Part shown: piece by piece, positions 1 to 8,809 of the stretch | Layout: each line of letters starts with the position of its first letter | Numbering within the stretch: the stretch's first letter is position 1 | Assembly (NCBI GenBank): GCA_001464765.1 | Contig: LNDV01000028.1 | Span: 1-64,000, forward strand | DNA length: 64,000 nucleotides | Direction: 5' to 3' | From: Betaproteobacteria bacterium Ga0077526 | Lineage (GTDB): Bacteria > Pseudomonadota > Gammaproteobacteria > Burkholderiales > Ga0077523 | The notes under the pieces: model-generated | What the model was told of the DNA's origin: nothing | What the model saw: the letters and a program-made list of their open reading frames with translations, nothing else | The model's database searches: none | Translations under genes and position numbers: made by a program

Positions 1-90
1 AACTACGCCCACCTCAGAGGCCGGATATACGGTCGCAGTCGATCAAAAAACCATCAAACGTTCTGCTTGCAAACCGGGAGGAGTCCATAT

Positions 91-186
91 ACGGACGAAG
101 GGCGCATGCCCTGACTCCGGGGTGCGGTGGTGAACGAGGTCGCCGTGCCCCGGGAGTCGCGCCATGCGGCGCTCGTCGGGGCTACG
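91..186. repeat. Two REP-like palindromes in inverted orientation
   Basis: Two degenerate copies of the window-wide palindrome (GTAGCCCGGAcgag...actcCGGGG) sit at about 91-122 and 148-186, the second on the opposite strand and ending in GGGGCTAC. They lie in the otherwise empty 366 bases before the first gene. No coding region could be supported in this stretch. Confidence 0.6.
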
Positions 187-366
187 GGAGGCGATGCGTC
201 GTGAGTGCCGAGCATACGACCGTGAAGCGAAAACGCCGGACGGCAACAGCGCGCAGGCGCTGCTCCCGCCCGACGAATCGGAACGGTGATGTCGCGATCG
301 GCGAAGGGCTCGGTAACGGCGAAGTGTCACACCGTCACGGCTGCACGCCGTCGCGACCTTGCTACA

Positions 367-651
367 TCAGGAAAACAGATCCGCGAACTCCTTGTTCGTC
401 AGTCGACCGTCCTTGTCCTTGTCGGCCTGATCGAAGATCTCGGCGAGCGTCGGATCCATCGCCTTCAGTTCCTCCTTGGTGACCTTGCCATCCGCGTTGG
501 CGTCTGCCTTCTTGAACATGGCGTTCACTTCTTCGGGCTTCATGCCGCCGCCGACCGCGGGACCGACCGCGATGACCGTGGCGGCCAGTGCGGCCGCGAT
601 GGCGTAGAGACCGCTGCGCTTGGGCGGGTCACGGAACAGGTTCTTTCTCAT
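367..651 (-). CDS. EF-hand calcium-binding protein with N-terminal signal/membrane segment
   Basis: A 94-residue protein. Residues about 14-33 form one hydrophobic stretch (signal peptide or anchor), so the rest probably lies in the periplasm. Two EF-hand loops are seen: D50-E61 with the D-x-N-x-D-G pattern and D77-E88 with D-x-D-x-D-G, each ending in Glu at position 12, so both should bind Ca2+. The start is supported by TAGGAGG a few bases upstream on the minus strand. It stands alone, with repeats on one side and a 440-base gap on the other. Role unknown beyond Ca2+ binding or buffering. Confidence 0.88.
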   Translation of the reverse strand: MRKNLFRDPPKRSGLYAIAAALAATVIAVGPAVGGGMKPEEVNAMFKKADANADGKVTKEELKAMDPTLAEIFDQADKDKDGRLTNKEFADLFS

Positions 652-949
652 GTCTACCTCCTACGTCGATGGTGAAGACTGATTGCGGCGAATCGGGATA
701 GATGACCGCACTCCCTCTTACTCAATCGCCGTGCCACCTTCGCAAAACGCAGGAAACACAGTGGCTTGCGTATGCCATGCGGGTAAGGCTGCCCGCGCAG
801 CCGCCGAATCTGTCTGCGATCGGGGACGAAACGGCGGGGAGGATGGGCGTGATATCGGCCGCACGCGCCATTCACGCCGAAAAATCAAACGACAAGAGAC
901 GATCGGAAGGTGTCGCCCATCGGGGTCGACTTCGGAGACCCGGTTCCCC

Positions 950-987
950 GTAGCCCGGACGAGGCCCCCCAGGGGCCGACTCCGGGG
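950..987 (+). repeat. REP-like palindrome
   Basis: One copy of GTAGCCCGGACGAGG...CCGACTCCGGGG with a perfect GGCCCCCC-type inner hairpin. It lies in the 440-base gap 652-1091, which otherwise holds only the stem-loop at 1027-1048 and no supported gene. Confidence 0.7.
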
Positions 988-1026
988 AGTGGCGGATCGC
1001 AACGCAAACCGCCCCCGGAAAAGACG

Positions 1027-1048
1027 AAGCCCCGCGACGGCGGGGCTT
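1027..1048 (-). terminator. Intrinsic terminator after the small MCFEFEW gene
   Basis: AAGCCCCGC and GCGGGGCTT form a perfect 9-bp stem around a four-base loop. On the minus strand it is followed by CGTCTTTT, as expected for a terminator of the gene ending at 1092. The plus-strand side is also followed by an A-rich run, so it may work in both directions. Confidence 0.75.
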
Positions 1049-1091
1049 CTGAAAAAACTTGTTACAAAAGATTTGAATCAGGCGGCGCGGA

Positions 1092-1259
1092 TCAGGCGTG
1101 CGCGGGCTCGTGGTGATGGTCGGATTCTTCAGGGGCGGGACTGCGCGACGCCCAGACCGGCTGCTCGGCAGGCTTCTGCGCCTTGGCCGCCAGGTCCTCG
1201 TTACGCGCTTTCTCCTGGGCCAGCTGGGCCCAGTACAGCCATTCGAATTCGAAGCACAT
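1092..1259 (-). CDS. Small aromatic-rich hypothetical protein (MCFEFEW family)
   Basis: A 55-residue protein starting MCFEFEWLYWAQLAQEKARN. Evidence that it is real: GAGGAGGTGACC just upstream of the ATG, a stop followed 44 bases later by a good intrinsic terminator, and a start divergent from coxE-like 1414. The N-terminus is aromatic (F, W, Y, W) with one Cys; the middle is a charged helix rich in Ala, Lys and Glu; the end is Pro/His rich with a HHH run. I recall similar short proteins beginning MCFEFEW in many betaproteobacteria, without known function. No signal peptide is evident. Confidence 0.75.
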   Translation of the reverse strand: MCFEFEWLYWAQLAQEKARNEDLAAKAQKPAEQPVWASRSPAPEESDHHHEPAHA

Positions 1260-1413
1260 TGGTCACCTCCTCAGGTCCACTGCGATACAGACCTCGGACG
1301 GGGAAAAACCGCCCGTGGGGAAATGCTACGCCCGCCCCGTCGCGCATTTCAACCATTACTCGCATTGCAATGCAGCACGACGTAAAGTGTGACAAAACGT
1401 TGGGAGCCCTTCG

Positions 1414-2619
1414 ATGATCGATGCCGTGGTCCGTTTCGCCCGCGTCCTTCGCCGCGCCGGACTGCCGGTCGGCACGGGCCGGGTGATGGACGCGCTGCAG
1501 GCGGTGTCGCTTTGCGGGTTCGACCGGCGTGACGACGTCTACTGGACGTTCGCTTCGCTGTTCGTCTCGCGGCGTGAGCACTTCGAAGTGTTCGACGCCG
1601 CGTTCCGTGCGTTCTGGCGTGCACGCGAAGAGTCCGCGGCAAGGCGCCCGGCGCCGCCGATGGTGGTGCCCGACGCGATTCCGGAAGACGAATCGCTGCT
1701 GCAGCGGCGCGTGGCCGAAGCGCTCGCGCTGGAGTCCGGCGACATCGAGGAAGTGCCCGCGCTGATGCGCACAGTGCGCGAGACGGTGCTCGCGCCGTCC
1801 GCCAGCGAATCGTTGCGCAAGCGGGACTTCGCGGCGATGTCCCTCGCCGAACTGCAGGAGGTGCGCGAGCTCATGGCGCGCATGCGCCTGCCGATTCCGC
1901 CGGTGCGTACGCGCCGGTTCGAAACGGCGGGGACCCGGGCGCGCGTCGATCCACGCGCGACACTGCGTGCGAGCCTTCGCGGCCCGCGCGAGCTGATTCC
2001 GCTGCGCTGGTGCCGACCGCGGGAGCGACACTCGCCGCTGGTCGTGCTGTGCGACATCTCGGGCTCGATGCAGAACTACACGCGGATGTTCCTGCACTTT
2101 CTGCACGCCATCACCAACGATCGCGACCGCGTCCACGTGTTCCTGTTCGGCACACGACTTACCAACATCACGCGGCAGCTGCGACATCGCGATGCGGACA
2201 TCGCGCTAGGCGCCGTCACGCACGCGGTGGCCGACTGGTCCGGCGGCACGCGCATCGCGTCGAGTCTCGAAGAGTTCAACTGGCGCTGGGCGCGCCGCGT
2301 GCTCGGACAGAATGCAACGGTGCTGCTCATCACGGATGGTCTCGATCGCGACCCTGGCGATACGCTCGCGCGGGAAGCCGAGCGCCTGCGCAAGTCCTGC
2401 CGCAGCATCGTCTGGCTGAATCCTCTGCTTCGCTTCGACGCCTTCGAGCCCAAGGCCGCGGGCATCCGGCTCCTGCTGCCCTTCGTCGACCATTTCCTTC
2501 CAGCGCATAATGTCGACTCTCTCGCGGACCTGATGCAAGTCATCGGTTCGCATCGCCATGCAGCACCCTCTTTCGATATTCGGAGCCAACCCCGATGGAA
2601 ATCACGGGCGAGCAGTTGA
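1414..2619 (+). CDS. coxE: CoxE-like VWA domain protein
   Basis: A 401-residue protein of the CoxE family, whose members act with the AAA ATPase CoxD in maturing the active site of molybdenum CO dehydrogenase and related hydroxylases. The VWA domain fills the C-terminal half; its MIDAS motif D-I-S-G-S-M is at about residue 213, with a later T-D-G-L-D metal-loop motif around 308. ATG at 1414 is preceded by TGGGAG. It overlaps coxG-like 2595 by 25 bases, so the two are translationally coupled. No coxD and no CO dehydrogenase structural genes are in the window, so the client enzyme is unknown. Confidence 0.88.
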   Translation: MIDAVVRFARVLRRAGLPVGTGRVMDALQAVSLCGFDRRDDVYWTFASLFVSRREHFEVFDAAFRAFWRAREESAARRPAPPMVVPDAIPEDESLLQRRVAEALALESGDIEEVPALMRTVRETVLAPSASESLRKRDFAAMSLAELQEVRELMARMRLPIPPVRTRRFETAGTRARVDPRATLRASLRGPRELIPLRWCRPRERHSPLVVLCDISGSMQNYTRMFLHFLHAITNDRDRVHVFLFGTRLTNITRQLRHRDADIALGAVTHAVADWSGGTRIASSLEEFNWRWARRVLGQNATVLLITDGLDRDPGDTLAREAERLRKSCRSIVWLNPLLRFDAFEPKAAGIRLLLPFVDHFLPAHNVDSLADLMQVIGSHRHAAPSFDIRSQPRWKSRASS

Positions 2620-3134
2620 TTCCCCTGCCGCAGCAGGCGGTGTGGGAAGCCCTCAACGACCCGGAGATCCTCCGGCAGTGCATTCCCGGTTGCGAGAGCG
2701 TCGAGCGCGTGACCGACGATGAATACAAGATGACCATGGTCGCCGCCGTCGGGCCCGTGAAGGCGAAGTTCGTCGGCAAGCTCACGATCGTCGATCCGGT
2801 TCCGCCCGACTCCTACGCCATCGCCTTCGAGGGCTCGGGCGGCGTGGCCGGTTTCGGCAAGGGCCGGGCCGAAGTGAGTCTGACCATGGAGTCCGACGCC
2901 GTCACGGTCCTCACGTACAGGGCCAACGCCACGGTCGGCGGCAAGATCGCGCAGGTGGGGTCGCGCCTCATCGACGGCGTCGCGCGCAAGCTGGCCGACA
3001 GCTTCTTCGAACGCTTCAATCAGACCGTCGCACCACCGCCAGCCGAAGAAGCGGCCGACGACAACGCCGAGGGGAAGCCCGCGCGCCGCTGGGGCTGGTT
3101 CGGCAAGAAGAACACGCCCGAACAGACAGAGTGA
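2595..3134 (+). CDS. coxG: CoxG family SRPBCC protein
   Basis: A 179-residue CoxG-type protein of the START/SRPBCC fold. CoxG of Oligotropha carboxidovorans is thought to tether CO dehydrogenase to the membrane. The family pattern is seen from residue 1 (bulk of domain about 1-145: P-x-x-x-V-W-x-A-L-N-D-P, then I-P-G-C). The C-terminal 30 residues are charged and end in a basic stretch rich in W, K and R, possibly the membrane-contacting tail. The start lies inside coxE. Because coxM/S/L are missing, the partner could be another molybdenum hydroxylase encoded elsewhere. Confidence 0.85.
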   Translation: MEITGEQLIPLPQQAVWEALNDPEILRQCIPGCESVERVTDDEYKMTMVAAVGPVKAKFVGKLTIVDPVPPDSYAIAFEGSGGVAGFGKGRAEVSLTMESDAVTVLTYRANATVGGKIAQVGSRLIDGVARKLADSFFERFNQTVAPPPAEEAADDNAEGKPARRWGWFGKKNTPEQTE

Positions 3135-3174
3135 GGCCCGGCATTCCCCATCGTTGCGCTGCGGTGGGTGGGCG

Positions 3175-4452
3175 ATGACTTTGCCCGCCTGGCTGCCGGT
3201 GCTGCTGGCGATCCCGACGCTGCTGCTCGGCGAGTGGATGACCCGCCGCGTCGGTGCGCTGGGTCGGTTCAACATTCCGGCGCCGGTCGTCGGCGGGCTC
3301 GCGGTCTCCGCGCTGATTCTTCTGCTTGGCCTTTCCGGTACGGGTGACGTTCGCTTCGTCACCAAGACGGATGCCGCCTGGTGGACCTGGCTGGTGACCA
3401 CCGAGACCGAGTGGGCCACTCGTCCCGCAAAGAACGTGACCTTGCCGCTGATGGTGGGCTTCTTCACCTGCATCGGTCTCAACGCCACCTGGGACGTCCT
3501 GCGGCGCGGCAGCGGTCAGGTGTTGCTGTTCCTGCTCATCGGCACGGCGCTGGCGGTGGCGCAGAACGGCATCGGCGTCGCGCTGGCCCACGCCCTGGGA
3601 GTGGATCCGCTGCTCGGACTGATCTGCGGCAGCATGACGATGACGGGCGGTCACGGTACGGCCATCGGCTTCGCGCCGATCCTGGAGAAGGAGGGGCTGG
3701 CCAGCGCCGCGGTCCTCGGTGCCGCGGCGGCGACCGTGGGCCTCGTGGCAGGCGGGCTCATCGGCGGGCCGGTGGGCGTGCGGCTCATCCGGCGCTTTGC
3801 CTTGCGCTCTGGCGCGTCGCCCCGAGCCCATCTGCCGATGGGTGAATCCGGGGAGGGCGGCATCCTGCACGACCTTCGCGCGATGAGGAGTTTCGGCGCC
3901 GGCGCCATCGGGCACGTCCTCCTCGTTCTGGTGTGCATCAAGGCCGGCGCCTGGGTGAGCCACTTCATCGAGCTGTCCGGACTCAAGTTTCCGCCGCACA
4001 TCGGCGCCATGGTGCTGGGTGTCGTGCTGCGGAACGTCTTTGATCTCGGCGGCCGGGCGTGGATCCGGTCGGAGACGGTCGACGTGATCGCCTCCCTCTG
4101 CTTGGCCTTCTTCCTGACCGTGGCCATGATGAGTCTCAACCTTGGCGAGCTCACGAATGCTGCCGTGCCCATGCTCGTGATCCTGTCGGTGCAGGTCGTG
4201 GTGATGGCGCTGTTCGCCACCTGGGTGACCTTCCGGGTGATGGGGCGCGACTACGACGCCGCGGTGATGGCCGCCGGGCATTGCGGCTTCGGCCTCGGCG
4301 CCACCCCGAACGCCGTGGCGAACATGAAGTCCCTCGTCGACCGCTTCGGGCCAGCACCCCGGGCCTTCCTGATCATCCCGCTCGTGGGCGCGGTGCTCAT
4401 CGACTTTGCCAACTCGCTCAACATCACCCTGTTCCTGAACCTCGTGCGGTAG
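3175..4452 (+). CDS. gltS: GltS-type sodium/glutamate symporter
   Basis: A 425-residue polytopic inner-membrane protein of the ESS (GltS) family, which couples Na+ entry to glutamate uptake. About ten hydrophobic segments are visible. Two glycine-rich re-entrant-loop motifs typical of the family are present: M-T-G-G-H-G-T-A near residue 156 and G-H-C-G-F-G-L-G-A near 368. The ATG at 3175 with GGTGGG upstream was preferred over a TTG at 3154. The gene follows coxG by 40 bases and may share its transcript. Substrate specificity is inferred from the family only. Confidence 0.85.
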   Translation: MTLPAWLPVLLAIPTLLLGEWMTRRVGALGRFNIPAPVVGGLAVSALILLLGLSGTGDVRFVTKTDAAWWTWLVTTETEWATRPAKNVTLPLMVGFFTCIGLNATWDVLRRGSGQVLLFLLIGTALAVAQNGIGVALAHALGVDPLLGLICGSMTMTGGHGTAIGFAPILEKEGLASAAVLGAAAATVGLVAGGLIGGPVGVRLIRRFALRSGASPRAHLPMGESGEGGILHDLRAMRSFGAGAIGHVLLVLVCIKAGAWVSHFIELSGLKFPPHIGAMVLGVVLRNVFDLGGRAWIRSETVDVIASLCLAFFLTVAMMSLNLGELTNAAVPMLVILSVQVVVMALFATWVTFRVMGRDYDAAVMAAGHCGFGLGATPNAVANMKSLVDRFGPAPRAFLIIPLVGAVLIDFANSLNITLFLNLVR

Positions 4453-4485
4453 GGAAGGGCCGCATATCCTGCGCGGACCTTCCCT
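4451..4485 (+). terminator. Stem-loop at the end of gltS
   Basis: AGGGAAGG and CCTTCCCT pair over 8 bp, extended by CCGC/GCGG after one mismatch. The left arm overlaps the TAG stop of gltS. There is no T-run, so it may be a 3'-end stabiliser or a Rho-dependent end rather than a classic terminator. Confidence 0.5.
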
Positions 4486-4565
4486 GGCCGCCCCCGAGCG
4501 ATCCCGTAGAATCCCGGGTTTCTCGAGGCGGCCGCCCGGCTGCCCGCCACTCCTAGGGGGAACTC

Positions 4566-5315
4566 ATGAACAAGCTCGATATGGCCGGCCGCTCCGCCAT
4601 CGTCACCGGCGGTGCCTCCGGCATCGGTCTCGCCATCGTCCAGCGCCTGGCCGCCTCCGGCGCCAACGTGGCGATCTGGGACATGAACGACGAGTCGATG
4701 GCCGCCGCCGCCAAGTCGGTCTCGGGCGTGAAGGTCCACACGGTGAAGGTCGATGTCACGAAGTTCGCGGATGTGGAGGCGGCGTTCAAGTCCACCGTCG
4801 CGGCCTTCGGCAAGGTCGACGCCATCGTCAACAGCGCCGGTGTCGCGGGCAAGAACGCCACGGTGATCGACTACCCCGTCGACGAGTGGCAGCGCGTGTT
4901 CGACATCAACATGAACGGCGTCTTCTACTGCTGCAAGGTGGCAGCCGCGCACATGGTCGCCAACAACTACGGGCGCATCGTCAACATCGCGTCCATCGCC
5001 GGCAAGGAAGGCAATCCGACGGCGTCCGCATACAGCGCGTCGAAGGCCGGTGTGATCGGCCTCACCAAGTCGCTCGGCAAGGAACTCGCGAAGAACAACA
5101 TCACCGTGAATTGCGTGACCCCGGCCGCCGTGAAGACGCCCATCTTCGATCAGGTCGCCCAGTTCCACATCGACTTCATGCTCTCGAAGATTCCCATGGG
5201 CCGCTTCGGCCTCGTGGAAGAAATCGCGGCGATGGTGTCGTGGATGTGCACGGAGGATTGTTCGTTCACCACCGGCGGTGTGTTCGATCTGTCCGGCGGG
5301 CGTGGGACGTATTGA
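4566..5315 (+). CDS. Short-chain dehydrogenase/reductase (FabG-like)
   Basis: A 249-residue classical SDR. Cofactor motif T-G-G-A-S-G-I-G at about residues 15-22, N-S-A-G near 88, catalytic Ser in the N-I-A-S-I-A-G strand near 142, and Y-S-A-S-K near 155. D-M-N after the second strand suggests NAD(H) rather than NADP(H). The start has TAGGGGGAAC upstream. It heads a run of oxidoreductases (zinc dehydrogenase, LDH2-type enzyme), so a role in oxidising an alcohol or hydroxy acid is likely; the substrate cannot be read from the sequence. Confidence 0.85.
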   Translation: MNKLDMAGRSAIVTGGASGIGLAIVQRLAASGANVAIWDMNDESMAAAAKSVSGVKVHTVKVDVTKFADVEAAFKSTVAAFGKVDAIVNSAGVAGKNATVIDYPVDEWQRVFDINMNGVFYCCKVAAAHMVANNYGRIVNIASIAGKEGNPTASAYSASKAGVIGLTKSLGKELAKNNITVNCVTPAAVKTPIFDQVAQFHIDFMLSKIPMGRFGLVEEIAAMVSWMCTEDCSFTTGGVFDLSGGRGTY

Positions 5316-5329
5316 TTGAATGCGATTGT

Positions 5330-5415
5330 CCCGGAGTCGGGGCGTGCGCCCCTCGTCCGGGCTACGCGGGTGTTCGAATGTCGTAGCCCGGACGAGGGGC
5401 GCCCGCGACTCCGGG
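5330..5415. repeat. Inverted pair of REP-like palindromes
   Basis: A minus-oriented copy (5330-5365, ending GGGCTAC) faces a plus-oriented copy (5383-5415, beginning GTAGCCCGGACGAGGGGC) across 17 bases. The pair fills the 184-base gap between the SDR and the zinc dehydrogenase, and together could form one long cruciform. Confidence 0.8.
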
Positions 5416-5499
5416 GAGCGATGTCCGCCAACCGCCACCGCCCATCGAAGCCCCTCGATCGCAACGAAGCAACGAAGCCATGAGTGTCAGGGAGAGCAC

Positions 5500-6624
5500 A
5501 TGAAGATCAAGGCCGCCGTCATCCGGCAGATGGGGCTCCCGCAGCCCTACGCGCAATCACGCCCCATGTCGATCGAGGAAGTCGATCTCGCCCCGCCGCA
5601 GCAGCGCGAGGTGCTGGTCCAGGTGAAGGCGGCGAGCCTGTGCCACTCCGATCTGTCGACCGTGAATGCCGATCGTCCGCGGCAGATGCCGATGGTGCTC
5701 GGCCACGAGGCCGCGGGCATTGTGGCCGAGGTGGGCCCCGGCATCACCGATCTGGCCGTCGGGGACCACGTGGTGATGGTGTTCGCGCCGAGCTGCGGCG
5801 AATGCGTGGCCTGCCAGGAAGGCCACCCCGGCCGTTGCGAGCCCGGGCAGAAATCCAACGGCGCCGGCACGCTGCTGGGCGGCGGCATGCGCCTCTCGCA
5901 GAACGGCCAGACGGTCTACCACCACGTGGGGGTTTCGGGATTCGCCGAGTACTGCGTGGTCAATCGCGGGTCGCTGGTGAAGATCGACAAACAGCTGCCG
6001 TTCGACGAAGCCGCGATGTTCGGTTGTGCCGTGCTCACCGGCGTGGGCGCCGCGCTGAATACGGCGCAGGTGTTCCCCGGTGCACGAGTCGCCGTGGTCG
6101 GGCTGGGCGGTGTGGGGCTCAACGCCATGTTCGGCGCGCAGGTGGCCGGCGCGAGCCAGGTCGTGGCCATCGACATCCACGACGACAAGCTCGAACTCGC
6201 CCGGGCACTGGGTGCGACCCACACCATCAACGCCAAGGACCCCGACGCAGTCGCCAAGGTGAAGGAGATGACGGCCGGCGGCGTGGATTTCGGGCTCGAG
6301 ATGGCTGGCTCGGTGCAGGCCATGGAACTCGCCTACCGTGTCACGCGGCGGGGCGGCACGACTGTCACGGCAGGGCTGCCGCATCCGGATGCGCGCTGGC
6401 CGCTGCAGCATGTGAACCTCACGGCCGAGGAAAGGACCGTGAAGGGCAGCTATGTCGGCTCCTGCGTACCGCCGCGGGACATGCCCCGCTACATCGACCT
6501 CTACCGCAAGGGCAAGCTGCCGGTAAACAAGCTGCTGAGTGATCGCATCACGCTCGAGGAGATCAACGAGGGCTTCGACCGACTGGCCTCCGGGCACACC
6601 GTCCGCCAGCTCATCATTTTCTGA
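5500..6624 (+). CDS. Zinc-dependent alcohol dehydrogenase (MDR family)
   Basis: A 374-residue medium-chain dehydrogenase. Catalytic zinc ligands are seen as C in S-L-C-H-S-D-L and H-E in L-G-H-E-A-A-G; the four-Cys structural zinc lobe is C-G-E-C-V-A-C...C near residues 100-115. The Rossmann motif G-L-G-G-V-G lies near 203. ATG at 5500 is preceded by CAGGGAGAG; the frame is open further upstream, but that part runs through the repeat and is not protein-like. NAD dependence is likely from the acidic residue after the second Rossmann strand (A-I-D-I-H). Possible substrates include primary alcohols or S-hydroxymethyl-glutathione-like compounds; not resolvable. Confidence 0.87.
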   Translation: MKIKAAVIRQMGLPQPYAQSRPMSIEEVDLAPPQQREVLVQVKAASLCHSDLSTVNADRPRQMPMVLGHEAAGIVAEVGPGITDLAVGDHVVMVFAPSCGECVACQEGHPGRCEPGQKSNGAGTLLGGGMRLSQNGQTVYHHVGVSGFAEYCVVNRGSLVKIDKQLPFDEAAMFGCAVLTGVGAALNTAQVFPGARVAVVGLGGVGLNAMFGAQVAGASQVVAIDIHDDKLELARALGATHTINAKDPDAVAKVKEMTAGGVDFGLEMAGSVQAMELAYRVTRRGGTTVTAGLPHPDARWPLQHVNLTAEERTVKGSYVGSCVPPRDMPRYIDLYRKGKLPVNKLLSDRITLEEINEGFDRLASGHTVRQLIIF

Positions 6625-6628
6625 CCCG

Positions 6629-6648
6629 CGGCGGCCTCCGGGCCGCCG
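6629..6648 (+). terminator. GC hairpin with UNCG-type loop after the zinc dehydrogenase
   Basis: CGGCGGCC and GGCCGCCG form a perfect 8-bp stem closed by a TCCG tetraloop. It lies between the dehydrogenase stop and the next start, 18 bases before it, without a T-run; a partial terminator or mRNA stabiliser is more likely than a full stop. Confidence 0.45.
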
Positions 6649-6665
6649 AGTCGATTCTCCAGCCG

Positions 6666-7724
6666 GTGCCGCACCCCATGCATTCCGCTCCCGATCTCAT
6701 CGAATTCGCCACCCGCCTGCTCGACCGCGCAGGCATGGCGCCCGACAAGTCTCCGACCATCGCCGAGGTGCTGGTGGAGGCCGACCTCATGGGTCACGAC
6801 ACCCACGGCCTCAATCTGCTCGCGCCGTATCTCGCGGACATCCGCAAGGGCGAGATGAAGACCGCCGGCGAACCCAAGGCCGTCGCGGACTTCCCGGCGG
6901 CGGTCACCTGGGACGGCGATCGTCTGCCGGGCACCTGGCTGGTCTGCCGCGCTATCGATCTCGCCCTGCCGCGTGCCCGCCAGTACGGCACCTGCACGGT
7001 CTCGATCCGGCGCGCGCATCACATCGCCTGTCTCGCCGCGTATCTCAAGCGCGTGACGGACCAGGGCATGGTGATCCTCCTCATGACGTCGGCGCCGGAG
7101 AACAAGTCGGTCGCCCCGCACGGCGGCCGCACCGGCGTGATCACACCGGACCCCATCGCGGCGGGCTGGCCTACCGCGGGCGATCCCGTGCTGATCGACG
7201 TGTCGACGTCCATCACGACCAACGGCATGGTGGGGCGTCTGTCGAAGGCGGGCGGGCGCCTGCCCGGCAAGTGGCTGGTGGATGCCGACGGCAACCCGAG
7301 CGACGACCCGAAGGTCGTGTCGCAGGAGCCCAAGGGCGCTTTGCTGCCCATCGGCGGCATCGAGTACGGCCACAAGGGCTACGCGCTGGGTCTCATGGTC
7401 GAGGCGCTTACCCAGGGTCTGGGCGGGCATGGCCGCGCGGACCCCATCGACGGCTGGACGGGGGAGGTCTTCCTGCAGATTCTCGATCCGGCCCTGTTTG
7501 CCGGCGGGGACGCCTTCGTGCGCCAGACCGAGTGGGTGGCGGATGCCTGTCGCAAGGCCGTTCCGCGGCCCGGCGTCGAGCGCGTGCGGCTGCCCGGTGA
7601 GGCCGGGCTGGCGCGGCGTCGCAAGGCGCTTGCTGACGGCGTGCAGCTCCACCCCGGCATCCTGGGCCAGCTCGAGCCCTGGGCGACTGAACTCGGCGTT
7701 CCGATGCCGCCCGAGCGCCCGTGA
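6666..7724 (+). CDS. Malate/L-lactate dehydrogenase (LDH2 family) oxidoreductase
   Basis: A 352-residue protein of the LDH2/MDH2 NAD(P)-dependent oxidoreductase family (malate, lactate, ureidoglycolate or sulfolactate dehydrogenases). The family motif G-H-D-T-H-G is at about residues 39-44, with a conserved R-R-A-H-H near 117 and G-G-x-E-Y-G-H-K-G in the nucleotide-binding C-half. GTG 6666 is the longest start; ATG 6678 is an alternative. The stop overlaps the GTG of the EamA gene. Substrate is a 2-hydroxy acid, identity open. Confidence 0.82.
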   Translation: MPHPMHSAPDLIEFATRLLDRAGMAPDKSPTIAEVLVEADLMGHDTHGLNLLAPYLADIRKGEMKTAGEPKAVADFPAAVTWDGDRLPGTWLVCRAIDLALPRARQYGTCTVSIRRAHHIACLAAYLKRVTDQGMVILLMTSAPENKSVAPHGGRTGVITPDPIAAGWPTAGDPVLIDVSTSITTNGMVGRLSKAGGRLPGKWLVDADGNPSDDPKVVSQEPKGALLPIGGIEYGHKGYALGLMVEALTQGLGGHGRADPIDGWTGEVFLQILDPALFAGGDAFVRQTEWVADACRKAVPRPGVERVRLPGEAGLARRRKALADGVQLHPGILGQLEPWATELGVPMPPERP

Positions 7725-8611
7725 GATCCGCCGCGTCGCACCGCCTCGGCATCTTTCTGATGATCGGGGCGACGGTGTGCTGGGCGTCGGCGGGCGTCCT
7801 CGTCCGCACGCTGACGCTGAAGGACGCCTGGGAGATCACCTTCTGGCGGTCCTTCTTCATGGCACTGTTTCTCCTCGGCGTGATCGCCGTCCAGTATCGC
7901 GGCGAGGTGTGGTCCCGGATCGTCGCAACCGGACGGGCCGGGCTGGTCTCGGGGATGCTCTGGGCGATCATGTACGTCTGCTTCATCGTCGCGCTGTCGC
8001 TGACCACCGTCGCGAACACGCTGATCGTCTGCAGCATCTCGCCCTTCATGTCGGCGCTGTTCGGCCGCCTGTTCCTGCAAGAGCATGTCCCGGGGCGGAC
8101 GTGGGCGGCCATGGGTGTGGCGGTCACCGGCATCGTGCTCATGTTCGTCGAGGGCGTGGGGTCCGAGGGCTGGTCGGGCATCCTGCTCGCCCTGGTGATC
8201 CCCGTGGCCTTCGGGATGAACGTGGTGCTCAACCGGCGGATGCATGCGACCGTTGACATGGTGCCCACCGTGTTCATCTCGGGCGTGTTCTCGTGCGCGA
8301 TGACATTGCCGTTCGCGCTCCCGCTGGAAGCTGCCGGCAGTGACTTCGCGAATCTCGTGACGCTCGGCGTCGTGCAGCTGGGTCTGGGGTGCCTGCTGAT
8401 GGTGGTAGCGTCCCGGCATCTGCGCGCCGCGGAGGTCGGGTTGCTCGCCGAACTGGAAACGGTGCTGGGGGTGGCGTCCACATGGGCGCTCGTCGGCGAG
8501 GCGCCGAGCCGCATGGCGCTCATCGGCGGCATCGCGGTGATCGTCGCCCTGGCGGCCGATACCTTGTTCGGGCTGACGCGTTCGCGGGGCAGTGTGGCCG
8601 TCACGCCGTGA
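7721..8611 (+). CDS. EamA/DMT-family transporter
   Basis: A 296-residue inner-membrane protein with ten predicted hydrophobic segments and the internal EamA duplication (halves about 8-140 and 155-285). Its GTG start overlaps the stop of the LDH2-type gene by four bases, showing coupling. Members of this family export metabolites or amino acids, or take up organic compounds; here it probably handles the substrate or product of the neighbouring dehydrogenases. Confidence 0.83.
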   Translation: MRSAASHRLGIFLMIGATVCWASAGVLVRTLTLKDAWEITFWRSFFMALFLLGVIAVQYRGEVWSRIVATGRAGLVSGMLWAIMYVCFIVALSLTTVANTLIVCSISPFMSALFGRLFLQEHVPGRTWAAMGVAVTGIVLMFVEGVGSEGWSGILLALVIPVAFGMNVVLNRRMHATVDMVPTVFISGVFSCAMTLPFALPLEAAGSDFANLVTLGVVQLGLGCLLMVVASRHLRAAEVGLLAELETVLGVASTWALVGEAPSRMALIGGIAVIVALAADTLFGLTRSRGSVAVTP

Positions 8612-8636
8612 CGCTGGGGTTGTTGGCTCTTCGTGT

Positions 8637-8708
8637 CCCCGGAGTCGAGGCATCCGCCCCTCGTCCGGGTTGCGTAGCCCGGACGAGGCCGCCAGGCCGA
8701 CTCCGGGG
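8637..8708. repeat. Inverted pair of REP-like palindromes
   Basis: A minus-oriented copy ends at about 8673 where the plus-oriented copy (GTAGCCCGGACGAGG...ACTCCGGGG) begins. The pair lies between the EamA gene and the RraA-type gene and may act as a transcript end. Confidence 0.75.
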
Positions 8709-8809
8709 GGTCTTCCGACCTCCGCCTAAGTGCCACGCGCCGGTGAGTTCACCTGTCTCGGGTTCAGGAGTACCCTCGACTTTCCTCCCTCGCCAAGCCG
8801 GCCCGACCC

